From Syntrophomonadaceae bacterium (GTDB lineage Bacteria > Bacillota > Dethiobacteria > DTU022), in NCBI GenBank assembly GCA_003553305.1, contig PWEB01000009.1:1-6526 (forward strand): DNA of 6,526 nt. The letters are read 5' to 3'. A model generated the notes under the pieces. The model did no database searches. It was given only the letters and a program-made list of their open reading frames with translations, and was not told the DNA's origin. The position numbers and the translations under genes are program-made. This document shows positions 1-5,766 of this stretch, in pieces; position 1 is the first letter of the stretch, and the number at the start of each line of letters is the position of its first letter.

Positions 1-3
1 ATG

Positions 4-53
4 CAAAGGGGAAATTCTTCTCCATTATTTTTTGGAGGGCCTTTGTTTTTTTT
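4..53 (+). terminator. Probable intrinsic terminator(s) of an upstream gene
   Basis: Two overlapping foldbacks with T tracts are visible. The first pairs GGGGAA (8-13) with TTCTCC (18-23), including one G-T pair, around a 4-base loop, and runs into ATTATTTTTT (24-33). The second pairs CTCCA (20-24) with TGGAG (33-37) inside an outer stem CAAAGG (4-9)/CCTTTG (40-45), followed by eight T (46-53). Either form fits a rho-independent terminator for a gene left of the window. They share bases, so both cannot form at once. I did not calculate folding energy. Confidence 0.6.
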
Positions 54-113
54 ATTATAAAAGGGATTACTGAAATCTTATCGAATAATAAGAATATAGA
101 TACGAATAACAAG

Positions 114-119
114 AGGAGG
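114..119 (+). promoter_or_regulatory. Ribosome binding site fixing the TTG start of the nuclease gene
   Basis: AGGAGG lies 7 bases before TTG at 127, close to the ideal spacing. No ATG or GTG in the right frame lies nearer, and the translation from TTG begins directly with the first metal-binding strand of the nuclease fold. The strong site probably compensates for the weak start codon. Confidence 0.85.
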
Positions 120-126
120 TTTTAAA

Positions 127-1251
127 TTGCCGCTTAAGTTTTTGCATACCGCTGATCTGCACCTGGGAATGACTTTTAAGAACCGGCATTATCCTGATGA
201 GGTAAGGGAGCAGTTGGTGGAGGCAAGATTTGATGTCCTGGCCGGATTGGTAGAAAAGGCTCAAGCAGAGCAGTGCCAACTATTAATTATTGCCGGAGAT
301 CTTTTCCACCGGGCAAATGTTGCTCCCGGAGTTGTGGAAAGGGCGGTAGAGATTTTAGAAAGATTTCAGGGTTGTGTAGCTTTGCTACCCGGCAATCATG
401 ATTATTATGAACCGTATGGGGCAATTTGGAGAGTTCTCCGGGAAAAAGCTTTCGATGGATTGATTTTGCTGATCCATATGCAGCCTTATCCACTGCATGA
501 ATACGGGATCGAAGCGGTCCTTTATCCGGCGCCGTGTGACCGTAAACATTCACCCGAAAACCGCCTTGATTGGATAACCGGTTTGGATGAAAGACCTGTT
601 GGCCGGTGGCACATTGGTGTAGCTCATGGTACGGTAAGAGGCATTTCTCCTGACTTTGAGAAACAATATTTTCCTATGCATGAAGCAGAATTAGTCACTT
701 TGAAGATGGATCACTGGTGCCTGGGGCATACCCATGTTCGCTATCCTGATCTTGATCATGTTGAAAGGGAGACTTTCATTTACAGCGGCAGCCCAGAACC
801 GGACGGCTTTGATTGCCGGCATGGTGGAAATGCCTGGGTAACTGAGCTCGATGATAAAGGGCATGCTGTAAGCCGCTCTATAAAGACCGGACGCTTTTAT
901 TTTTGTGAATTGCAGAGGCAGATTCAGAGCAGGACAGATTTAGAAAGGGTGCACCAGGAATTGATTTCGACAACCGGGGTCGAAAACAGCCTGGTCAAGC
1001 TAAAACTGAGCGGAACTTTGCCTGAAGCTGATTATGAAACCCGGATATCTCTTTATAATCATATCAGAGATGCCTTGCTCTATTTGGAAATAGACGACAG
1101 CGCATTGGCAATAGAAATAACCTCCGAAGTAATTTCTTCAAACTTTCCTGAAGGTTCTTTCCCCCATCGCCTGTTAACAAGGTTGGCTGAAAAAGATGAC
1201 CGGGAAGCTTTACAAGTTGCTTATCGCCTGGTTGAAGGGGTGAAACAATGA
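127..1251 (+). CDS. Mre11/SbcD/YhaO-family DNA repair metallophosphoesterase (nuclease)
   Basis: This 374-residue protein is a calcineurin-like phosphoesterase of the DNA-repair exonuclease type. Family members use two metal ions, usually Mn2+, to cut DNA ends in complex with a Rad50/SbcC-like ATPase in the cytoplasm. The metal-binding motifs appear in order: D10-x-H12 in TADLHLG, G57-D58 in AGDLFH, GNHD at 89-92, H167 in AHGTVRG, and GHTH at 200-203. The GSPEP stretch at 221-225, common in the YhaO branch, closes the catalytic domain. Residues from about 255 form a C-terminal part with no catalytic motif, expected to be the capping or ATPase-binding region. No signal peptide is seen. Translation starts at TTG with a strong AGGAGG site. 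The stop codon overlaps the ATG of the ATPase gene (ATGA), implying translational coupling. All catalytic residues are present, so activity is likely. I call it YhaO-like and not strictly SbcD because the partner lacks a zinc hook. Confidence 0.93.
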   Translation: MPLKFLHTADLHLGMTFKNRHYPDEVREQLVEARFDVLAGLVEKAQAEQCQLLIIAGDLFHRANVAPGVVERAVEILERFQGCVALLPGNHDYYEPYGAIWRVLREKAFDGLILLIHMQPYPLHEYGIEAVLYPAPCDRKHSPENRLDWITGLDERPVGRWHIGVAHGTVRGISPDFEKQYFPMHEAELVTLKMDHWCLGHTHVRYPDLDHVERETFIYSGSPEPDGFDCRHGGNAWVTELDDKGHAVSRSIKTGRFYFCELQRQIQSRTDLERVHQELISTTGVENSLVKLKLSGTLPEADYETRISLYNHIRDALLYLEIDDSALAIEITSEVISSNFPEGSFPHRLLTRLAEKDDREALQVAYRLVEGVKQ

Positions 1252-3671
1252 TCATTAAAAAAGTGCGCCTTGTCCCATTTGGAGGGGTTGCTAACCAGGA
1301 ATATTCATTTAGGGAAGGCTTGAATGTGCTCCTTGGACCGAATGAAGCAGGGAAGAGTACTTTAATTAACGCAATATTTGCTGCTCTGTTTATCCCTCCT
1401 GATGTTAGAAAGAACAGTGACGACTGGAAAAATTTTTTGCAAAATTTTCTCCCCCACCCTCACGGGGATACAGCCCGGGTTGAGATTGAATTCGAGAACG
1501 CTGAAGGTTGCTATCAAACCTATAGCTGTAGCTGGGGAGAGAGCAGAGAAGAGTGCCTGGTTATAGATAACGGCATCGAGATCAACAAACCTGAGGAAAT
1601 CCGTCAGTATTTAGAAAAAAGCCTTCGTTTTGGGCGCGGGACATACCAGGGGATTCTTTTTGCCCGACAGGAGGAGATGAATCAGACTTTTGAACGGCTT
1701 AAAAATAATCCCGAGGCGACCAGGACAATTTCCGGTTTGCTTCGTTCAGCTCTTTTTGAAGCCGGTGGGGTTTCCCTTGAACAGCTTGAATCAGCGATAG
1801 ATAAAGAATACGAACGATTGCTCCAAAACTGGGATTTACAGTTAGACGGACCACGCGGAGGGCGCGGCATAAGCAATCCTCATAAGCGTGGAGTAGGGAT
1901 AATATTAGCAGCTTATTACCATAGAGAAGAACTAAACAAGAAATTAAGAGAAACCCGGGCTGCTGAAGAACAAGTCACTGATTTAAACAAACAACTAGCT
2001 GAGTGCAGTAAAGATTATGAACAAACGGTGACCCGGCTTAAGGAAATGGAAAAATTAGAAGATGACGTTAGACAGCGCAGCAAACTTGAACCCAGCCTTG
2101 AGTCTGTCAGGGGCAAAGAAGCTAACCTAAAAAAAGTGATCAATGAATGGCCCAGGATTGAAGAAAGGGTCCAGGGGTTGGAAACAAAGAAGCAAGAGCA
2201 GGAAGTTCGGCGCGGGCAATTACAAAAAGAACTACAGGAAGCCGAAGCAGTGATAAACGCCCGTCAGCAAAGAGATCTTCTTCAGAGGGTCGAGCCCCTG
2301 CAGGAAGAAATTGAAAAAAATGAAGCTGCCCTCAAAGATCTGCCCCCGCTTTCCAAAGATGATTTGAAATATCTTGAACAGCAAAAACAAGAAGAGGCCA
2401 GGCTGAAGGCAGTAACCGAGGCTATGAAGTTGAAGGGTTCTATTCAAACCCAAAAAACCTTAGATTTAAACATAACTTCAGGATTGGAACAGCCCCGCAA
2501 ACTTTCTGTGGAAACCGAAGCTACCCTTGAAGGAGCCGGGCGGTTAATCCTGGAAAGCGTTGATTGGACTATAAATATTCAGTCCGGCAATGAGGATGTA
2601 GAGTCCTTAATAGAACAGTCCGGCCAGGTGCGGGAAGCATATACAGCAAAACTTGAAGAATCTTCCCTTGCCGATCTCAGTGAAGCCCGCTCAGTAATAG
2701 CCAATCGTGAACAACTAGAAAAATCGCTGGAGAGTAACCGGATCAGGTTGGAGGAGCAGCTAAGAGGACGTTCGATCAGCGAACTAAAAGCAGCCGTAGC
2801 TAATTTAAGCCCTGATAAGGCGGTTCGTGAACCGGATAAAATTAAGCATGATATTGATGATATCAAGGTGTCCTCAAACACCTTAAAATATGAAAGCGAT
2901 CAGGAAAAAGCTAAGCTTGAAGCATGGATAGAAGAGTATGAAAGTATCGATAAAGCAATGGAGACCCAGTTATCATTCAGGCAGCAGGCGGTTGAATTTG
3001 AGCAGAAACTAGGCCGGCTTGCTCCACTACCTGATCAGTATTCGACGGCGGATCACTTCTTTGAAGTTTTGAAAGAACTGCGGAAAAAGAGTGAAGGTTA
3101 TAAAGATCGCATTGTCGAGCTAAAGGCAGAATTGCTCGAGGTACAAAACCGGATGCCGGATCAGTCAACAGAAGAGCTGGAAACAGCCCTCAACCAGGCT
3201 GATCAGCAGCTTGAACAGCTCAAGCGCAAGGGGCAGGCGATCAAGCTGGTCAAAGAAGAATTTAATGCTCTTAAAAACGAATTAGACACAGACACTTATC
3301 AGCCTCTGGTTAAATCTTTTGCCTATTACCTTAGCCTGGCAACGGACCACCGCTACACCGTTGCAGATCTGGAAGGCGCCCTGCCTGGGGAAATCACCTC
3401 GGCAGAGGGAAAAACTTTACCCATGCATCTGTTATCTGCCGGAACGACCAGCGGAGCAGCCCTTGCGTTGCGGTTGGCAATGGCAGAGTACCTTCTCAAG
3501 GAAGCAGAAGGCTTTTTGATCATGGATGATCCACTGGTTAACCTGGATCCTGAAAGAAAGCAGTCAGCTGCCCTGGCCATAGAAGAGTTCGCCCGTGAGA
3601 AACAATTAATTATTGCAACCTGCGAACCCGCTACAGCAGAACTGTTAGGCGGAGATGTTATTTCAGTATAA
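1248..3671 (+). CDS. Rad50/SbcC/YhaN-like coiled-coil AAA ATPase
   Basis: This 807-residue protein has split ABC-ATPase halves joined by a long coiled coil, the plan of SMC/Rad50 proteins. ATP binding and hydrolysis should control the partner nuclease encoded just upstream. The N-terminal half has Walker A GPNEAGKST (30-38, K36) and a probable Q-loop glutamine at Q141 (FARQEE). A basic glycine-rich stretch (202-215) typical of YhaN-like proteins follows. Charged Glu/Lys/Gln-rich helices span about 223-395 and 455-680. They are separated by a segment at about 396-455 that looks beta-rich and contains no cysteine, so there is no CxxC zinc hook. The C-terminal half has a signature-like LSAGTTSGAALALRLA (729-744), Walker B FLIMDDP (756-762) and D-loop NLDPER (765-770). 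The usual H-loop histidine is replaced by TCEPA (791-795). It is shorter than E. coli SbcC (about 1,050 residues). The start ATG overlaps the nuclease stop, with AAGGGG at 1235-1240 as a weaker ribosome site. The family call is firm; the exact subfamily is less so. Confidence 0.92.
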   Translation: MIIKKVRLVPFGGVANQEYSFREGLNVLLGPNEAGKSTLINAIFAALFIPPDVRKNSDDWKNFLQNFLPHPHGDTARVEIEFENAEGCYQTYSCSWGESREECLVIDNGIEINKPEEIRQYLEKSLRFGRGTYQGILFARQEEMNQTFERLKNNPEATRTISGLLRSALFEAGGVSLEQLESAIDKEYERLLQNWDLQLDGPRGGRGISNPHKRGVGIILAAYYHREELNKKLRETRAAEEQVTDLNKQLAECSKDYEQTVTRLKEMEKLEDDVRQRSKLEPSLESVRGKEANLKKVINEWPRIEERVQGLETKKQEQEVRRGQLQKELQEAEAVINARQQRDLLQRVEPLQEEIEKNEAALKDLPPLSKDDLKYLEQQKQEEARLKAVTEAMKLKGSIQTQKTLDLNITSGLEQPRKLSVETEATLEGAGRLILESVDWTINIQSGNEDVESLIEQSGQVREAYTAKLEESSLADLSEARSVIANREQLEKSLESNRIRLEEQLRGRSISELKAAVANLSPDKAVREPDKIKHDIDDIKVSSNTLKYESDQEKAKLEAWIEEYESIDKAMETQLSFRQQAVEFEQKLGRLAPLPDQYSTADHFFEVLKELRKKSEGYKDRIVELKAELLEVQNRMPDQSTEELETALNQADQQLEQLKRKGQAIKLVKEEFNALKNELDTDTYQPLVKSFAYYLSLATDHRYTVADLEGALPGEITSAEGKTLPMHLLSAGTTSGAALALRLAMAEYLLKEAEGFLIMDDPLVNLDPERKQSAALAIEEFAREKQLIIATCEPATAELLGGDVISV

Positions 3672-3707
3672 GATTGTAATGTGCAGTAATTTCTAATACT
3701 CCTGAAA

Positions 3708-3712
3708 GGAGG
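3708..3712 (+). promoter_or_regulatory. Ribosome binding site deciding the start of the small membrane protein
   Basis: GGAGG lies 6 bases before ATG at 3719. A GTG at 3713, two codons upstream in the same frame, directly abuts this site and could not use it, so ATG 3719 is the better start. Confidence 0.75.
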
Positions 3713-3718
3713 GTGCTT

Positions 3719-4093
3719 ATGGACAGAGAAAAGTTACAGCAGTTAAGTTCCTGGATGGGTTTTGTAGGAATCATAACAATTATTGGAGGGGTATTTACGG
3801 CTATTGCCGGACTTTTTGCTTTTATAATCGGAGCAATCCCAGGTATTATAACCATTATACTGGGAGTAAAGCTGCGCAGCGCGAAGCAATATGCAGATGC
3901 AATGCTTCAGGAAAATAGCGGGGAAAAATTCCCGGGCAGCTTCGATATGTTTATAGGTGATCTAAATACTTATTTTAAAATCCAGGGCATATTAATTCTT
4001 GCCAGCCTGGTTTTAACAGTGCTTGGAGTTATAGTTAGCGCCATAGCTTTTTGTTTTTATAGGTTTCAAGTATTTCAGGCTGTTGGTATATAA
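3719..4093 (+). CDS. Small integral membrane protein, DUF5362-like
   Basis: This is a 124-residue protein of unknown function. A short charged N-terminus (MDREKLQQ) is followed by two hydrophobic helices at about 13-33 and 35-51, separated by a Gly-Pro turn (G38 to G42). A polar, charged middle (about 52-87, with KLRSAKQYADAML and FDMFIGDLNTYFKIQG) leads into a third hydrophobic helix at about 89-113. The pattern of SW.GFVGI, then a helical hairpin, then a polar linker and a last helix resembles the Firmicute DUF5362 family as I remember it. There are no catalytic motifs and no cleavable signal peptide. The gene begins 47 bases after the ATPase stop with its own strong ribosome site and could be read through from the repair genes. 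Nothing in it suggests a role in DNA repair, and the position may be chance. Confidence 0.8.
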   Translation: MDREKLQQLSSWMGFVGIITIIGGVFTAIAGLFAFIIGAIPGIITIILGVKLRSAKQYADAMLQENSGEKFPGSFDMFIGDLNTYFKIQGILILASLVLTVLGVIVSAIAFCFYRFQVFQAVGI

Positions 4094-4105
4094 TAATACT
4101 TCGCT

Positions 4106-4112
4106 AAGGAGG
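4106..4112 (+). promoter_or_regulatory. Ribosome binding site of the PPC-domain gene
   Basis: AAGGAGG, a full-strength Shine-Dalgarno site, lies 7 bases before ATG 4120 in the 26-base gap after the membrane-protein gene. Confidence 0.8.
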
Positions 4113-4119
4113 CGTTGGA

Positions 4120-4554
4120 ATGTGGAGTAAAAAGGGAGAAAAGGGGCGGGTTTGGATTGGCAGAGCGCCTTTTCGGGCGGATCTGTTGGAAAGTGTGCAG
4201 GTCTTTGCAGCTAAAGAAAATATTAAGTGTGCCAGAGTGGAAGTGATTGGCGCTGTAGAAAGAGCAGTGATCGGTTATTATAATCAGGATAAGAGAGTTT
4301 ATGAAGAAATTGAGTTTAATGAGCATCTTGAAATCCTCAGTTGTCTGGGTAATTTAAGCCTGCGGGACGGTGAACCGGCTGCGCACCTGCATGTGACCCT
4401 GGGTGACAGGCAGGGCAACCTTAAAGGGGGACATCTGCAAAAAGGGACAGTTGTATTTGCCGGAGAGTTTGTGATCGAGGAAATAATCGGACCTGAGCTG
4501 TTCAGGGAGCATGACCAGGAAACGGACCTGCCTTTATGGCGAAAAGACGGTTAA
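4120..4554 (+). CDS. PPC/DUF296-domain protein
   Basis: This is a 144-residue single-domain protein. It matches the PPC (plants and prokaryotes conserved, DUF296) fold, also found fused to AT-hooks in plant AHL proteins. Visible family features are VIGAVERAVIGYYN (42-55), a Lys/Tyr step KRVYEE (58-63), LEILSCLGNLS (70-80), then DGEPAAHLHVTLGD (83-96) and GGHL (103-106). H89, H91 and H105 form the conserved histidine cluster, a likely metal site in bacterial members. The closing strands VVFAGEFVIEEI complete the domain. Solved bacterial PPC proteins form trimers, and their function is mostly unknown. This one has no AT-hook, so DNA binding cannot be inferred. It is probably cytoplasmic. It sits 26 bases after the membrane-protein gene and is likely co-transcribed with it. 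The length is normal for a stand-alone PPC protein. Confidence 0.9.
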   Translation: MWSKKGEKGRVWIGRAPFRADLLESVQVFAAKENIKCARVEVIGAVERAVIGYYNQDKRVYEEIEFNEHLEILSCLGNLSLRDGEPAAHLHVTLGDRQGNLKGGHLQKGTVVFAGEFVIEEIIGPELFREHDQETDLPLWRKDG

Positions 4555-4564
4555 GATAATAGTG

Positions 4565-4599
4565 AAGCAGCAGGCCTGTATAGAGCTGGCTTTCGTTTT
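4565..4599 (+). terminator. Weak possible terminator after the PPC gene
   Basis: AAGCAGC (4565-4571) can pair with GCTGGCTT (4585-4592) with one bulged G, around a 13-base loop, followed by a broken T run (TTTCGTTTT). It lies in the 92-base gap before the dehydrogenase gene, the longest gap between genes in the window. The imperfect stem and interrupted T run make this uncertain. No convincing promoter is seen in the rest of the gap. Confidence 0.35.
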
Positions 4600-4634
4600 A
4601 GTTCAACAAGTGTATTTATCTCGCTTGACTAATT

Positions 4635-4640
4635 GGGGGG
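4635..4640 (+). promoter_or_regulatory. Unusual G-run ribosome binding site of the dehydrogenase gene
   Basis: Six consecutive G lie 6 bases before ATG 4647. This occupies the Shine-Dalgarno position but lacks the usual AGGAGG core, so pairing with 16S rRNA would be limited to GGGG/GGAG-like registers. No better site fits this start, and the protein from ATG 4647 aligns with the family N-terminus. Confidence 0.65.
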
Positions 4641-4646
4641 ATTGAA

Positions 4647-5714
4647 ATGTTCAAAGCTTTGGAGCAAGGTGAGCATGAACAGGTGGTTTATGGTTACGAC
4701 AGAGCTTCTGGATTAAAGGCCATTATTGCTTTGCATAATACCGCGCTGGGCCCTGGATTTGGCGGGACCCGCATCATGAAGTATGCTAGTGACCAGGATG
4801 CACTAACTGATGTGTTGAGGTTGTCCAGGGCAATGACCTACAAGAACTCAGCAGCGGGAATTGACTTTGGTGGTGGAAAAGCTGTAATTGTTGCTGATGC
4901 CAGGAAGGAAAAAAATGAAGATCTCTTAAGGGCGTTTGGAAAAATGATTAATACTTTGAACGGACGCTATATAACCGGTGTGGATATTGGGACTACCGAA
5001 GAAGATATGGTCGTCATTTCAAAAGAAACGAAGTGTTGTGTGGCTTTGCCGGAATCTTACGGTGGGGTAGGCAGCACTTCCGCAGTTACCGCTTACGGAG
5101 TTTTCCATGGGATAAAGGCAGCTGCGGATATCGTGTTTGGTACTGCCTCCCTTAAAAATAAATCTATCGCTATTCAGGGTTTGGGTAATGTCGGCTTTGT
5201 GCTTGCGCGGTATCTGATTGAGGAAGGAGCCACAGTTATTGGCGCTGATGTCAACGAAGATTGCATTAACAGGGCGGTAAAAGAACTATCTATTGATATC
5301 GTTACCCCGGATCAGATCTATGATCAACCGGTAGACATCTTTTCCCCCTGTGCCCTGGGCGGGGTACTAAATGATCAGAGCATTCCCAGACTCAAATGCA
5401 AATTAATTGCCGGAGCAGCCAACAATCAGCTTGACGAGGATGAAAAGCATTATGCAATGCTTCACGATAAAGGGATTGCATACGGGGTAGACTACATTCT
5501 CAATGCAGGAGGGGTGATTGCCAACTCACATCAATTCATCGGTTATATTCGTGAAAGGGCATACCAAGAAGTGTATACCAATATTTCCAAAAATATCGAT
5601 AAAGTTTTTAAAATAGCTGAACGAGACCAAATCAGCACTATTGAAGCGGCAAAGAACCTGGCGGAGCATCGTCTTGAGATGGCAGTCCAGCGTAAAAAAT
5701 GGTTTTATAAATAG
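4647..5714 (+). CDS. Glu/Leu/Phe/Val dehydrogenase, leucine dehydrogenase-like
   Basis: This 355-residue enzyme belongs to the NAD-dependent amino acid dehydrogenases. They oxidatively deaminate a hydrophobic amino acid to its 2-oxo acid plus ammonia and NADH, or run in reverse. Length and overall pattern fit leucine dehydrogenase (about 360-365 residues). The substrate domain shows LGPGFGGTR (34-42), K66 in MTYKNSAAG (63-71), GGGK with catalytic K78, and D113 in VDIGTT. These correspond to K68, K80 and D115 of the Bacillus-type enzymes. The Rossmann domain has GLGNVG (178-183), and D201 at the end of the second strand favours NAD+ over NADP+. PCALGG (234-239), AANNQL (257-262) and NAGGVI (286-291) are also conserved. 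Pocket positions are mixed: G111 is as in phenylalanine dehydrogenase, V290 as in leucine dehydrogenase, and N293 replaces a usual hydrophobic residue. The family's GNPSP loop reads GSTSA (142-146). The substrate is therefore leucine-like but not certain. It would suit branched-chain amino acid breakdown in the cytoplasm. Confidence 0.9.
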   Translation: MFKALEQGEHEQVVYGYDRASGLKAIIALHNTALGPGFGGTRIMKYASDQDALTDVLRLSRAMTYKNSAAGIDFGGGKAVIVADARKEKNEDLLRAFGKMINTLNGRYITGVDIGTTEEDMVVISKETKCCVALPESYGGVGSTSAVTAYGVFHGIKAAADIVFGTASLKNKSIAIQGLGNVGFVLARYLIEEGATVIGADVNEDCINRAVKELSIDIVTPDQIYDQPVDIFSPCALGGVLNDQSIPRLKCKLIAGAANNQLDEDEKHYAMLHDKGIAYGVDYILNAGGVIANSHQFIGYIRERAYQEVYTNISKNIDKVFKIAERDQISTIEAAKNLAEHRLEMAVQRKKWFYK

Positions 5715-5766
5715 GGCTGCCCGTTTTTATGAGTATCAATAAATTTACTATGGAGGCTGGAGAGTT

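Noticed and set aside
1..60. A 19-codon open frame beginning ATG at base 1
   Set aside because: It has no visible ribosome site within the window, its composition follows the T-rich terminator structures, and it encodes a low-complexity peptide.
287..553. Minus-strand open frames opposite the nuclease, ATPase and other genes
   Set aside because: They lie wholly inside well-supported + strand genes, have no domain features and look like antisense shadows.
3713..3718. GTG at 3713 as the start of the small membrane protein
   Set aside because: It abuts the Shine-Dalgarno site with no spacing. ATG 3719 has proper spacing.
4587..4604. Possible sigma-54 promoter (TGGC then TTAG) before the dehydrogenase gene, as known for some branched-chain amino acid operons
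   Set aside because: The -24-like GG is present, but the -12 element lacks the required GC, so it fails the consensus.
5712..5726. GGGCTGCCC followed by GTTTTT after the dehydrogenase stop
   Set aside because: The stem is only three base pairs with a three-base loop, too weak to call a terminator.
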